The notes under the pieces: generated by a model
Databases searched by the model: none
What the model was told of the DNA's origin: nothing
Seen by the model: the letters and a program-made list of their open reading frames with translations, nothing else
In this document: piece by piece, positions 10,213-21,296 of the stretch
How positions within the stretch are numbered: position 1 is the first letter of the stretch
How the letters are laid out: the number at the start of each line of letters is the position of its first letter
Made by a program: the position numbers and the translations under genes
Source: Hepsetus odoe
Lineage: Eukaryota > Chordata > Actinopteri > Characiformes > Hepsetidae
DNA length: 64,000 nucleotides
Assembly: GCA_017165825.1 (NCBI GenBank)
Contig: CM029370.1
Location: forward strand, 29,908,046-29,972,045
Direction: 5' to 3'

Positions 10213-10660
10213 CTGTGTGTGTCTGTTCAATAAAACAGAAGCAAAACTAGAACAACAGAGTGATCAGTACAAGAGAAGACGAACACATGGGTGTTTATCT
10301 CAAGACCAAGCACACAGCACCTGGACAGTGGCGGAGACATGGACAGGAATCAAGTGTGCAGGGACAGATCTAGGACGGGGACAAGAAACCTAAACAAAAG
10401 CACAGGACAAGATGTGAACAAAGCCAGTTCCTTACAGTTTAACCCAGAAGAAACTTCCACCTTGAGTGCTGAAGGTCAGCAGTTCTGGAGGAAGATCACA
10501 CTTACAGGAGTTGATTTTTTCGGGACACATTGATGTCCCCCCGTCTGCTCTGGGGTTCTTCACTCCTGGTCCTGGACCATGTCCACAGTGTTTCTGCTCA
10601 TTCACACATTTACACCTAATTCACATCGAATTCTGCTGCTCACTGTGATCAGAGACACTT
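10213..10660. other. unassigned sequence
   Basis: No gene or repeat recognised. Confidence 0.5.
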
Positions 10661-10662
<2 letters not shown>

Positions 10663-10696
<34 letters not shown>

Positions 10697-10714
10697 ATAG
10701 AGAGAGAGAGAGAG
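10663..10714. repeat. (TG)n then (GA)n microsatellite
   Basis: TG run to 10,692, a short spacer, then GA repeats. Confidence 0.95.
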
Positions 10715-10777
10715 TTGTGATACAAACTATAAATGAAATAGAAAAAAAATAGCAGAAGAGAAGTTAGACTGATCTAT

Positions 10778-10836
10778 ATGTCTGTCTGGCTGGCTGTCTG
10801 TCTGTCTGTCTGACTGTCTGTCTGTCTGTCTGACAG
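10778..10836. repeat. (CTGT)n microsatellite
   Basis: Tetranucleotide run with single-base interruptions. Confidence 0.95.
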
Positions 10837-10849
10837 GGGTGTCCAAATG

Positions 10850-11108
10850 GGTGTGATGTGAATTTGTTCCTGAGAGTTTTACTGAGTAACTGTCCCAGTG
10901 TGTGTGAATGGGAGCAGAAGTCTGAACGTCCCTCACAGACATGAGCTGGTGGTGAGACGCTGTCTGGTGTCTGAACGTCCCTCACAGACATGAGCTGGTG
11001 GTGAGACGCTGTCTGGTGACTGAGACGTTTGGAGAAGATTCTGGACTAAAACTGAACCCGTTCATGGTGGAGGGACACAAAGGACGGTGATTTAGTTCAG
11101 ACGGACTA
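10850..11108 (+). repeat. unclassified dispersed repeat, copy 1
   Basis: About 10,920-11,100 matches the reverse complement of 59,740-59,905. Shared blocks include gtccctcacagacatga, tggactaaaactgaacc and ttcatggtggagggacacaa. No coding capacity or terminal repeat is evident. This copy contains an internal 49-bp duplication. Confidence 0.7.
10921..11018 (+). repeat. 49-bp tandem duplication
   Basis: Two identical 49-bp units start at 10,921 and 10,970, each beginning tctgaacgtccctcacagac. The related copy at 59.8 kb has only one, so the duplication is specific to this locus. Confidence 0.9.
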
Positions 11109-11448
11109 TTTCACCCTCATTACTGAAGGGAAACATCAACATCGGCTCAGGTGCTGCACTGAGGAGGATGGAGGGATGGAGGGATGGAGGGATTGGAGGT
11201 GGGACTTCATGTGGAAATGATGTTCACATCTGACTGGAGTAAATTAAATGCAGCACTTCTTTTTAGTGCAGGAGGTCCTTCAGGCTGCCGTCCATCCAGA
11301 AAATGATTTCCTTCTGTTCCCCGTTTCCTTCCAGCCCACGGGTCGAAAAAAAGAGAAAGAAACCCAAAATGAAGCATCTTTTCTTTTTAAAGGGGGGATA
11401 GTCCACCTTTACAGCACTCTGTTTGACCCTTAATTACAGAGTCTGAAC
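11109..11448. other. unassigned sequence
   Basis: Holds a short ggatggaggga triplication near 11,167 and otherwise nothing I recognise. Confidence 0.5.
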
Positions 11449-11449
11449 A

Positions 11450-11486
<37 letters not shown>

Positions 11487-11501
11487 GTTTATCTCTCTGT
11501 C

Positions 11502-11561
<60 letters not shown>

Positions 11562-11655
11562 GTCTATCTGTCTGTCTGTTTGTAACTTTTTGTCTATCTA
11601 TATATATGTATTTAGTCTGTCCATCTGCCCATTTTTCCATCCATCCATCCATCAC

Positions 11656-11747
<92 letters not shown>

Positions 11748-12014
11748 TTTATCTATCTATCTATCTGTCTTTCTGAACTTATCTATTTGTCTGTCTGTCC
11801 ATCCATCCATTCTTCTATCCTCCATACGTTCATGTATGTTTGTATGTATTTGTCTATCAATTTATATATATATATATATATTCTGTCCATCTGCCCGTTT
11901 TTTCATCCATCCATCAGTCTATCTGTCTGTCTGTCTGTCTATCTATGTCTGTCTGTCTGTCCATCTATCTATCTAGCATCTGTCTGTCTACCTGTCTATC
12001 TAGCCATCTGTCTG

Positions 12015-12057
<43 letters not shown>

Positions 12058-12062
12058 GTCTA

Positions 12063-12104
<42 letters not shown>

Positions 12105-12118
12105 CATACATTCATGCA
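11450..12118. repeat. long CTAT/CTGT/CCAT tetranucleotide tract
   Basis: Alternating blocks of CTAT, CTGT and CCAT repeats with a short (TA)n at about 11,867. All three plus frames stay open for long runs, giving isoleucine-, serine-, leucine- and cysteine-rich translations that are artefacts. Confidence 0.95.
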
Positions 12119-12160
12119 TGTATGTTTGTATGTATTTGTTTATCAATGTATATATCTATA

Positions 12161-12701
12161 CAGCAGTGTGTAAAAGTTTGAGGCAGGTGTGTAAAACGCT
12201 GTAAACAGAACGCTTTCAGAAATGGAAGTGTTGATCATTTATTTTCATCAATCAACAAAATGCAGTGAATGAACAAAAGAGAATCTAAATCAGATCAATA
12301 TTTGGTGTGACCACCCTTTGCCTTCAAAACAGCATCAGTTCTTCTAGGTACACTCGCACACGGTTTCTGAAGGAGCTCGGCCGGTAGGTCGTTCCGAACA
12401 TCTTGGAGAACTGAGCACAGATCTTCTGTGGATGTAGCTTCCTCACATCCTTCTGTCTCTTCATGTGATCCAGACACACTGGATGATGTGGAGATCAGGG
12501 CTCTGTGGGGCCAGAAGAACTGATGCTGCTCTGAAGGTAAAAGGTAGAAACACCAGATATTGATCTGATTTAGATTTTTCTTTTGTTCGCTCACTTTGCA
12601 TTTTGTAAATTGATCAAAATAAACAATCATTATTGATATTTCTGAAAGCGTTCTGTTTACAGCGTTTTTTCACACCTGCCTAAAACTTTTGCACAGTGCT
12701 G
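12161..12701. mobile_element. non-autonomous Tc1/mariner-like element A, copy 1 (541 bp)
   Basis: Both ends are inverted: left cagcagtgtgtaaaagttt, right aaaacttttgcacagtgctg. The inverted repeats extend inward for roughly 200 bp, through tcaacaaaatgcagtgaatg and its imperfect complement. TA flanks both ends, as expected of Tc1/mariner target duplication. There is no transposase frame, only a short spacer. The copy lies between two tetranucleotide tracts. Confidence 0.9.
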
Positions 12702-12705
12702 TATA

Positions 12706-12792
12706 TATATTCTCTCCATCTGCCCGTGTGTCCGTCCGTCCATCTGTCTGTCCATCAATCCGTCCATCCGTCCGTCTGTCTGTCCATCAGTC
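12706..12792. repeat. CCATCTGT/CCGT tetranucleotide tract
   Basis: Continues the tract interrupted by element A. Confidence 0.85.
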
Positions 12793-13435
12793 TATGTAAA
12801 TAGTCTATAGTTAACATTTTCAGAAGTTTGTTTATTGATCTTTTTGTTTGAATGTGTTTTTAAGATTAGTCTCTTTATTCGTCTGTCTAATAACAGTTAC
12901 CTTTGTGTCCAGACTGAACATCAGACTCAGTTAAGGATGGAACAGATGCTGGTCTACACAAGGCAGTGCTGAGGTGTGACTTCATTCTGCTGTAACATTT
13001 CAGGAATAAATCAACAAGAGAGATGAACTTTTCTGCATCATCTCCACAGACACGGCCTGATCTCTGCATGAAGACTCAGTTCCTGAACTGAAGAATTAAC
13101 TCACACACACACTGGCTATTTCTGGACGCTCAAACAGAGACGGGGGAGTGGGACGTGTGAGAAGATCCATCCTGTTAGTTCATGCACGGTTGCATGGAAG
13201 GAAACATCATTTTAAAAACATCAGTAGAGGATACAGTGGACAGGAGGTGAGATGGTGATGCTAATATTAGAGTGGGATGTGCTCTTTGGTATCTTCTTAC
13301 CTTTCACTTTGTGCTCTCTGGTGGCACCTGCTGTCTCCGGGTCACGTGTGTGATTGATGGGACGTGGTGGGCTTTAAATGGAGACCTGTTGAGGGTTCAG
13401 TGTTTATAATTCAGATTCTCTGACCTCCTTGTGCA
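12793..13435. other. unassigned sequence
   Basis: Nothing recognised; mixed composition without a coding signal. Confidence 0.5.
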
Positions 13436-13650
13436 GACAGGATGTCTCAGCAGGGACGTCCTTGCATGTCCTCTCTCACTACATCACACCAATGCTGTCT
13501 CGCTTCTCTAGATTTTTCTCCAAATCATCAAATCTAACCTTCTAATCCTGTCCGTCCTCATTTCTCCTGACACAAATATTAGCATCTTCACCTCTGAGAC
13601 CTCCAGCTCTCCAACCCGGATAACATTGCTGGTCTCACTCTCAACTGATT
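13436..13650 (-). mobile_element. RTE-like LINE, decayed fragment
   Basis: Complementary blocks ccttgcatgtcctctctcac, ttctaatcctgtccgtcctc and gacctccagctct are in LINE order, with several deletions between them. Confidence 0.7.
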
Positions 13651-13694
13651 GAATGCCTGTAGATGGTTGTCCAGATACATTGTAGTTTATTTAC

Positions 13695-13812
13695 ATGACT
13701 TGGCCCCTGGATCAGAAGGTCATGGGTTCGAATCCCAAACCAGTAGGTGGCCCTGAGGTACCCTTGAGCAAGGTACCATCCCCATCACTGCTCCCTGGGC
13801 ACGTTAAACAGC
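13695..13812 (+). mobile_element. tRNA-derived SINE (S1), truncated
   Basis: B box (gggttcgaatccc) and core (cccttgagcaaggtaccat) are present; the 3' half is lost after ctgctccctgggc. Confidence 0.8.
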
Positions 13813-14940
13813 TGGCTTCACTTTGAAGCTCAGAGCAGCTGAAGGACTACATCATCTGGGACAATGTCCATCTCAGCCAGGCTTGGGTCCACATTTGGTT
13901 GAAGGGGAAGAGAACATGCATTAGACTCTTTTCAGTCCTGGGTCCTCAGTTCCTGGTGGAATAAAGTTCCCCTTGTTTTCAGAACTCTGGAATTATAAAA
14001 GTGTAAGGATTACTGTAAGCTTGGTTGAAGTTATGAACAGACGTCCCACCCTGACTGTTTTGGGGATCTAGCTCTGATCCCTGTTTAGAATTGTGTATTT
14101 GTGAATTTAAAATAGAAAAATCAGAAAGGATGCCTAAATGATGAAACACAAACATGTCAATTCGTTTTAGGCCAAAACGTCTCGTTATAAGTTTTTGTAT
14201 GTAAGAGATAATGTGTTTAATCAGACTGGGAACGTGTTTTGTCCTGCTGTAGTGAGGGGAATGCCAGTTTTCTTGGGCTTTTGTTTCTCTGCTAAAAGGA
14301 AGCAACATGCTCCCCAATTAAACTGCTGGGTGGCATCCAGTTCCAGCGTCCAAGCCAGGGACAGACAGACGAGCCAAAACCACGAACAAAAGAGAAAAAG
14401 CGCTCAGAGAGGTTCGAATGGACCTGTCGGGACACCTGAACACAGGAGCTCAGCTCAAGTGGCTGGAGTGAAACAACAATGGAAACACACCTTTGGCCTT
14501 TTTGTGAAACCTTCCATATTTTGTTGGAAAAAGCATCATAGTGCTTGCCTTTAAATGTTAATTACATACTCAAAAAAGTGAATTTACAGGTTCAAACCAA
14601 GGGTGAGGGAGTAATTTGGGATTTGGAAATGGATTTTGTTTGAGCAGGATGGTTTGGTCTGGCGTGTCGTAACATTTCATCCATTTTTGAAGCTGAAAGC
14701 AGGTTCCTGAACTATACGCACAGGCCTGCTCCACCTGAATGAAGAGCTGGATGAGGTTTGAGCGGGATGAGAGAAGAGATTTGGGTGATTTTGGGGAGGG
14801 ACTTTTAGAGTTCAGAGTTTCAGTTCTAAACAAAAGAAATATTAGAAATATTTCTCAACGGAACAAGTACACGTGATTTAGGTGGAAAAATGGTATAAAT
14901 TCCATTCTTTATAGAAGCATTTCTTTAAACTGTCCATATT
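13813..14940. other. unassigned sequence
   Basis: Over 1 kb with no recognised element. The open frames on either strand lack splice or family support. Confidence 0.45.
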
Positions 14941-14944
14941 GTGT

Positions 14945-15440
14945 AGGAACGTGAGACAGTAGGTTCAGTGATTTGTGTACAAACAAATGTAAATCCAGTC
15001 TAAACACAAGAGAGTTTCATTCAGAAGATCGTGGGTTTGAATCCCAGTAGGTTGCTCTGAGGCACCTTTGAGCATGGTACCGTCCCCACCACTGCTCCCC
15101 AGGTGTCTTCCCCCAGCTGGACGGTTTGTGACGGGTCTGGGACAGTGCAGATACAGTTCAGTCCAGTCTCTGTACCTGAGCAGTTCTCCAGATCTTCCTG
15201 AAGGACAGTGTTGTTGTCTCTCATTTTCAGTCCAGTCTGAGCAGTTTCAGAAGCAGTGTGGGATCATCTCCACAGAGAACGGAAAACAGCTGACATCCAA
15301 AGAAGAGCATCGAGAAGGCTGGAGAAGTGTTCCTGAAGGTAACTTAAGGAAATGAGCTGGTCTAAGAGAGTTGAGGCTGTGCTGAAGAATCACGGTGCCG
15401 GTAGTGAATGTAGACTTTAGAACTGGTTAGAATTCAACAA
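14945..15440. mobile_element. Tc1-like derivative (subfamily beta), interrupted by a SINE
   Basis: The left part (gtgagacagtaggttcag, then gagagtttcattc) matches the 57.5-kb copy. After an S1 insertion the right part carries one 69-bp unit and gagctggtctaagagagttg, in the orientation of the 51-kb copy. The two parts therefore look like opposite ends of a long inverted repeat, or two rearranged copies. Confidence 0.6.
15018..15150 (+). mobile_element. tRNA-derived SINE (S1) inserted in a Tc1-like derivative
   Basis: B box (gtgggtttgaatccc) and core (gagcatggtaccgtcccca) sit between Tc1-like sequence on both sides. Confidence 0.75.
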
Positions 15441-16189
15441 ACGCTACAAAGAGAGACATGAAAGCTGATTTAAGACCTTTGAACAGAACTGTAATGAAAT
15501 AAAATCAAAGATTCATAGAACCAGGTCACCTTGAGCTGCAAGGGAGAAATGTGGGTCGCAGAGGAGAAACCCTTCCGATGAAAACAGTCATAAATAATAC
15601 AACAAAACGGTCTTATTTCAGTAAGGAACCTACAACACAGATGGAAAGGAGGTTAAGAAAAGGCTCTAAAAGACTATTTTCTTAACCATCTTCTAAAAAG
15701 TCATCCTCCAGAGGTCATGCTTTAATTCCTCTTCATTTTTTAAGGGCATAGACAAAGAGTCACTGAGGCAGAGAGGCAGAGGTCACCCTCTGCTCTGTTA
15801 AGAACCCAAGAGAATAAGTGACAGGCAGTCATTAATTTCCACCCCAGCTAGTGGCTCGTAGTGATTGATTATGTCTCCTGTCTCCTAGATCTCCTGGAGG
15901 ATTGGCATTGACAGTGTTTCATGCAGTGAGGCGTTAAAATTGAGTCCAACCCAGAAACCTTTACGTTTTTAGCCAAACTGCAAGAACCAGCTGTGCAGGT
16001 GAGCTTGATTTTATATGTTTGAGGAGCAGAAGGAGATTTTATAGTCAACTGTTGTGGTTCTTGTGGTGGTTGCTAGGATGTTGCTAGGAAATTACCATCA
16101 AAGCTTAACTGATTGCTATGGTTTTCGAAGGTGGATGATATGGTCATGCAGGTGACCTCTAACTGAGTTGCAAGTTTATAGGGTGGTGG
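15441..16189. other. unassigned sequence
   Basis: Contains a short stem (ggttaagaaaa at about 15,651 and ttttcttaacc at about 15,678). No gene or known repeat. Confidence 0.45.
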
Positions 16190-16868
16190 TCGTTTTCTTC
16201 TTTCAGCTGCTCCTGTTTAGGGGTCGCCACAGCGGATCATTTGTTTCCATTTCTTCTTGTCTTCCACATCTTCCTCCTTCTAACCAACCACCTGCATGTC
16301 CTCTCTCACCACATCCATAAACCTCCTCTTTGGTCTTCCTCTTCTCCAATTTCCTGGCAGCTCCATCTTCAACATCCTTCTCCTGATGTACTCCTCGTCT
16401 CTCCTCTGGACATGTCCAAACCAAAGCGACCTTGCTTCTCTCACCTTGTTTCCAAAACATCTAACCTGATCTGTCCCTCTAATATACTCATTCCTAATCC
16501 TGTCCCTCCTCGTCACACCCAACGAACATCTCAGCATCTTTAACTCTGACGCCTCCAGCCCCGCCTCCTGTCTTTTCATCACCATCTCTAATTCGTATAA
16601 CATAGCTGGTATCACTACTATCCTGTAAACATTTCCTTCTGGTCTTACTGATAACCATCTGTCACAGATCACTCCTGTCACTCTTCTCCACCCATTCCAA
16701 CCAGCCTGCACGCTCTTCTTCACCTCTCTGCCACACTTGCCGTTACTCTGACCTGACCACCCCGAGTATTTCACCTCCTCTACTGTCCCTCCTCACCACT
16801 CCACTGTCCTCCATTCCGTTCACACTCAGGTCTTTGCCCTGCTCACTTTCATTCCTCTCCTCTCTAGA
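16190..16868 (-). mobile_element. RTE-like LINE 3' fragment
   Basis: Starts with the complement of the 3' end (cagctgctcctgtttagggg, tcgccacagcggatc) and extends to the complement of the segment after the FADD box. The minus frame reads NEYIRGTDQV, GHVQRRDEEYIRRRMLKMEL and FMDVVREDMQVVG, making this one of the better-kept C-termini. It lacks the endonuclease and RT palm. Confidence 0.9.
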
Positions 16869-16904
16869 GCGAATGACTGCATTAACTACATTTTTTTAAA
16901 TAGG

Positions 16905-17078
16905 GAAGGTGCTGGTCCAGTGGTAGGATGTTCACTTTTATACCAAGAGGTTGCAGGCAGGTCAAGTTCCTGAGCAAGAACCTTAACCTCAAGGTGCTCC
17001 AGGGAGACCCTGTAGGAAATGGAAGTTGCTCTGCATATGAGCATCTGCTAAATGCCATAAATGTACATTTTCTCCTCA
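16905..17078 (+). mobile_element. SINE (family S2)
   Basis: Head ccagtggtaggatgttcac, eroded B-box region, tail catctgctaaatgccataaa, which is the common tail of fish SINEs related to CR1/L2-type LINE ends. Confidence 0.65.
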
Positions 17079-17631
17079 TGTTTGCCAATAACCCATCCTG
17101 AAAATCATAAATGTTTTCCTTATTCCCTTAAAAACTGCTATTAAAAATGATTTGAGATGAAATAACTTTTGCATCTTTGGACCGGAGGTCCTTGGAACGG
17201 AGGCAGTGAATGAAAAGGAAGAATTAAAGAAATAAAATGAGCGTAAAGTTTATTATGGCAAGCCTTATAGAGTCATTTCAGAAAGTCGTTTCAGTCTTTC
17301 ATCATGTTTCAGATTAGCATCTCTGCCTTTCACACACACACACACACACTGAATGTACAGGCCTTGAAAGGAAAATAACTTTCCATTTATTTCAAATAAC
17401 ACAACTGTCAGGTCGTCCACGCACGTTCGCTTTATTTTTTATTCTGAAATCATTTGAATTTGACTCGACGGACCACGGGTTGAAAGTTAAGGTGCGAAGA
17501 ATAATTACATACTTTCATAAATGATGCTCTCCATCCTCAGGTCCACTTAAACTCAGCTGGAGGGCTCCAGAGTTTATCCAAGTCAAATCTAGTCAAACGC
17601 AAACGTTTACTGAGTGACTGAGTTTTTAAGG
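17079..17631. other. unassigned sequence with a short (CA)n
   Basis: A (CA)n run at about 17,332-17,350; the rest is not recognised. Confidence 0.5.
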
Positions 17632-17885
17632 GGGCAGTGGTTGTCTAGTGGTTAGGGACTAGGCTCAAGGATAAGAAGGTTGTGGGTTCCAGTCCCAGAC
17701 CAGAAGGTTGCCCTGAGGTACCCCTGAACAAGGTACTGTCCCCTTCACTGCTCTCCGTGTGTTGGATATGGCTGCCCCCTGCTGGACAGTGTGTGTGAGG
17801 GACGGTACTTTGCTCAATAGTGCCTCAGAGCAACCTGCTGGTCTGGGAATCAACCCAGCGACCTTCTAGCTGTGAGGAAACAGCA
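17632..17885. mobile_element. two S1 SINE parts in inverted orientation
   Basis: A plus-strand copy with A box (ttgtctagtggttaggg), B-box-like region and core runs to about 17,800. It then switches to the complement of core and B box (ttgctcaatagtgcctcaga). It reads as a plus copy fused to a truncated minus copy. Confidence 0.75.
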
Positions 17886-18094
17886 CCACCATGCCATCTC
17901 TCAAGCTTTTTTGATCCTACATCTGACACTCTCTCTAAGCCCAACTTTGATCCCAACCTTAAACCTAAACCTCACATTAAATTTAATTAACCTTAATCTT
18001 TGCCCTCATCTAAACTCCAAAGCCCATTGATATTGAGAACTCAATTCTATCAGACAATAATTTGGACCAAATTTAGGCCAAATACAGAAGATGA

Positions 18095-18402
18095 TCTTCT
18101 CTTTTTCTTCTTTTTCTTTTGGCTCCTCCCATTTAGAGGTCACCACAGCGGATCAACCGTCTCCATTTCTTCCTGTCCTCTGCATCTTCCTCCTTCAAAC
18201 CGACCACCTGCATGTCCTCTCTGGTCTTCCTCTTCTCCTCTTTCCTGGCAGCTCCATCTTCAACATCTTCTTCCCAGTATACTCCTCGTCTCTCCTCTGC
18301 TCGTGTCCAAACCAGCGCAACCTTGCTTCTCTAATTTTGTCTCCAAACCGTCTACCCTGAGCTGTCCCTCTAATATACTCATTCTTAATCCTCAAGATTA
18401 GG
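18095..18402 (-). mobile_element. RTE-like LINE 3' fragment
   Basis: Complement of the 3' end (ttttggctcctcccattta) through the RIRNEYIRGTAQ region. Minus-strand translation includes GHEQRRDEEYTGKKMLKMEL. Confidence 0.85.
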
Positions 18403-18900
18403 ATCTAACCACCGAAATATTTATTCACAGCTTAATCTTCATTTAAGGTCTGATTCAGTTTTACAATTTGGAACATAGCAGTCAAATTCCTGCACTCTGA
18501 AGAGAACAGCTGCTCTTCGGGTGGGTGAATGTTCTCAGACTGGTCAGAATTAAATCCCATGAATGTTTTATTTACTCTCCTGCATTATGGAGCGCTTTGG
18601 TTGTACCAGTGAGGAAATTCTCTATTCCCTGAAAAGCTGTGGATAAATGTAAAGTATTCTGCAGAGGACAAGACAAGTGCATACTTGAGATGAAGATGTT
18701 TCGAGTCGAAAGCACAAGCACATCTTAATGCACTGAGGAAACGAAACAGGCGGAGAAGCTGTGGGACAGAAAGAGGACGGTCCGCTCTGTTATGGTGGAC
18801 CCTCAGTTTGCAGAGCTGCAGGAAGGAACACTTAAACCAACCGTATCATTTGTTAAACTTTTGTAGCATTTATAAAGTGAAAGGGATTGTTCGTCACTCT
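18403..18900. other. unassigned sequence
   Basis: No recognisable feature. Confidence 0.5.
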
Positions 18901-18904
18901 GCTT

Positions 18905-18971
18905 TTAACTCACACTTACCGTCCAGCAGGGGGAAGCCATATCCAGCACTCGGGGAGCAGTGATGGAGATA
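18905..18971 (-). mobile_element. S1 SINE, left part, split by a Tc1-like element
   Basis: Complement of the S1 tail and core up to gggagcagtgatggagata. It continues at 19,520 with taccttgtttaagggaacct, so the SINE was cut at the TA within its ggtacc core. Confidence 0.8.
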
Positions 18972-19519
18972 CAACGCTGTGCAAAAGTTTTAGGCAGGTG
19001 TGAAAAATGCTGTAAACAGAACGCTTTCAGAAATGGAAGTATTGATCATTTATTTTCATCAATCAACAAAATGCAGTGAATGAACAAAAGAGAATCTAAA
19101 TCAGATCGATATTTGGTGTGACCACCCTTTACCTTCAGAACAGCATCAGTTCTTCTAGGTACACTCGCACACGGCTTTTGAAGGAACTCGGCCAGTCGGT
19201 CGTTCCAAACATGACTGTGTTTCTCCTCCGTGTGACGTTGATGATCACCGGTACCTGTTTGGTAAAACTGGTTGATCAGACACCGACTATAATCCTACAG
19301 AATCCCTGACTGTGTGCAAGTGTTCCTAGAAGAACTGATGCTGGACTGAAGGTAAAAGGTAGTAACACCAGATATTGATCTGATTTAGATTTTTCTTTTG
19401 TTCGCTCACTTTGTATTTTGTAAATTGATAAAAATAAACAATCATTATTATATTTCTGAAAGCATCCTTTGTTTACAGCATTTTTTTCCACCCCTGCCTA
19501 AAACCTTTGCACAGTACTG
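18972..19519. mobile_element. non-autonomous Tc1/mariner-like element A, copy 2
   Basis: Inverted ends: left caacgctgtgcaaaagtttt, right cacagtactg. The internal sequence is nearly colinear with copies at 12,161 and 48,948. A substitute central segment (about 19,205-19,330) differs from theirs. It is nested within an S1 SINE. Confidence 0.9.
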
Positions 19520-19630
19520 CAGTACCTTGTTTAAGGGAACCTCAGGGGAATCTACTGGTCAGGGATTTGAATCCACAACCTTCTGAATCTGGGAACTAGT
19601 CCCTAAGCACTAGACCACCGCTGCACCAAA
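19520..19630 (-). mobile_element. S1 SINE, right part
   Basis: Complement of the core remainder, B box (ggatttgaatccacaacctt) and A box (actagaccaccgctgcacc); pairs with 18,905-18,971. Confidence 0.8.
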
Positions 19631-19844
19631 TTTATATCACTCACATATGCTGTAACTTATCTGATTTTCTGAGTCTTAGAACGTGTAGTAACTTTTTCAC
19701 AACATCACAATGCAATATTACCACGTGAACAAATAATGTACCTGGAGATCGATTGAAAAACTTAAACTTAATCCTGTTCCTAATCTGCATGAATTGTTCA
19801 ATTAAGGATATCTGTTGCCATAAACTACTTGTGAACTTCTTTCA

Positions 19845-20168
19845 GCTTCCGTTATGGGTTTCCACAGCGGATCACTTGTTAGATACCAGTGTTTAACAGT
19901 GCAGAGCAACAGCAAGTGTGGAAGAGAGGCGAAGAAGAGAGTGAATGGGTGGAGAAGAGTGACAGGAGTGATCTGAAGAGAGACGAGGAGCTTATCCGGA
20001 GAAGGATGTTGAAGATGGAGCTGCCAGGCAAGAGTAGAAGAGGAAGGACAAAGAGGAGGTTCACATGAAGACACATGCAAGGGATGGTGTGGAAGAGGAG
20101 GATGCAGAGGACATGAAGAAATAGAGGAGGATGTTCCTCTGTGGAAGGCAGCTGGAAGAAGAAATTTA
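19845..20168 (+). mobile_element. RTE-like LINE fragment, rearranged
   Basis: Plus-strand blocks gaagatggagctgccaggca and gaggaaggacaaagaggagg are followed by the usual 3' end. Upstream pieces are shuffled and shortened. Confidence 0.75.
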
Positions 20169-20169
20169 A

Positions 20170-20820
20170 CAAACTCTAAACCTGCAACTTTTTACAAACT
20201 TAAAAATAGCGATCCTAACTCTTTGATGTTCTGATATGAGGGTTTACAGCATCCGCTACATCCCTCAGCTGTTGGTCTGGCGATGTGGAGAAGGCTTGCA
20301 GGATTTCTCATGTTGGTGACTGCCCACCCAAACCTGTCCGTGGGAGGAAAAAAGTGAGCTACAGCGGAAGTGACCAACTTCTACTAATGGGGAGAGTTTG
20401 AGGAGTATGACTCCTCCAACCTGGCACTCAGCATTAAGCAGTGTCAAAACTTGGTCCCTGTTCTTCCAGACACATGTGAGGGTTTCAAAGCGCTGCCTGG
20501 TGCCATCGTCATGACAATCAGGAGGAAAAGGTTGCAGCGATGTCAAGGAGAAAATGAAAATAAAGGGAATCATCCACAGTGCATGTAAAGTCAAGCCTGA
20601 GGCTCCAATTAGGAGAAGAAACTGGCAGAAAGCTGGAAAAGGCAGTGCTGGACTGGATGCCAGTTTCCAGCTTGTTAGTTGGTTTAAAGTCTTTTTTCAA
20701 GATTCGAGACCTTTATTTAAGTACAACCAGCAGTGAAGAGTAACACAGTACGCCATTAAAATGATTCCCAATATAAAAAACAATTTCCCAGAATATTAAA
20801 ACAAGAAAAATAGTCAAATA
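20170..20820. other. unassigned sequence
   Basis: No gene or repeat recognised. A 109-codon minus frame has no family resemblance. Confidence 0.45.
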
Positions 20821-20924
20821 TCTGCATGTTGAGTACAGTATTTTGCCAAAATCTTTATCCCTCGTTTCTTTCTGTTCTGTGTGAAAGTGAGACAGCAGGT
20901 CAGTGAATTGTGTACAAACATATG

Positions 20925-21040
20925 TGAAAGTGAAAGTGACTACCCTTGTCATTGTGAAACGCAGCACAACAGATTGAAATTCAACCTCTGTGTTTCACCC
21001 ACACACGTGCAGCAGGGGGCAGATACTGAAAGTGAAATTT
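20925..21040 (-). mobile_element. S1 SINE, 3' part only
   Basis: The complement of the tail (gaaagtgaaagtgactaccc) and gcagcagggggcagatactg lies inside the Tc1-like derivative. Confidence 0.7.
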
Positions 21041-21089
21041 CTTCACCAATTGCTCCCATTTTTGTATTGTTTACTGTACTGTTGAGGGA

Positions 21090-21296
21090 CAGTTCTCCAG
21101 ATCTTCCTGAAGGACAGTGTTGTTGTCTCTCATGTTCAGTCCAGTCTCTGTACCTGAGCAGTTCTCCAGATCTTCCTGAAGGACAGTGTTGTTGTCTCTC
21201 ATGTTCAGTCCAGTCTCTGTTCCTGAGCAGTTCTCCAGATCTTCCTGAAGGACAGTGTTGTTGTCTCTCATGTTCAGTCCAGTCTCTGTACCTGAG
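21090..21296 (-). repeat. 69-bp tandem repeat, three units
   Basis: Units start at 21,090, 21,159 and 21,228 in the complement orientation (cagttctccagatcttcctg). They are nearly identical to one another. Confidence 0.95.

Noticed and set aside
11590..12181. Ile/Ser/Leu/Cys-rich membrane-like proteins
   Set aside because: Translations of CTAT/CTGT microsatellite.
16280..16774. 164-codon host gene on the minus strand
   Set aside because: It is the C-terminal part of the RTE-like LINE (RIRNEYIRGT, GRPKRRFMDVV), present in many copies.
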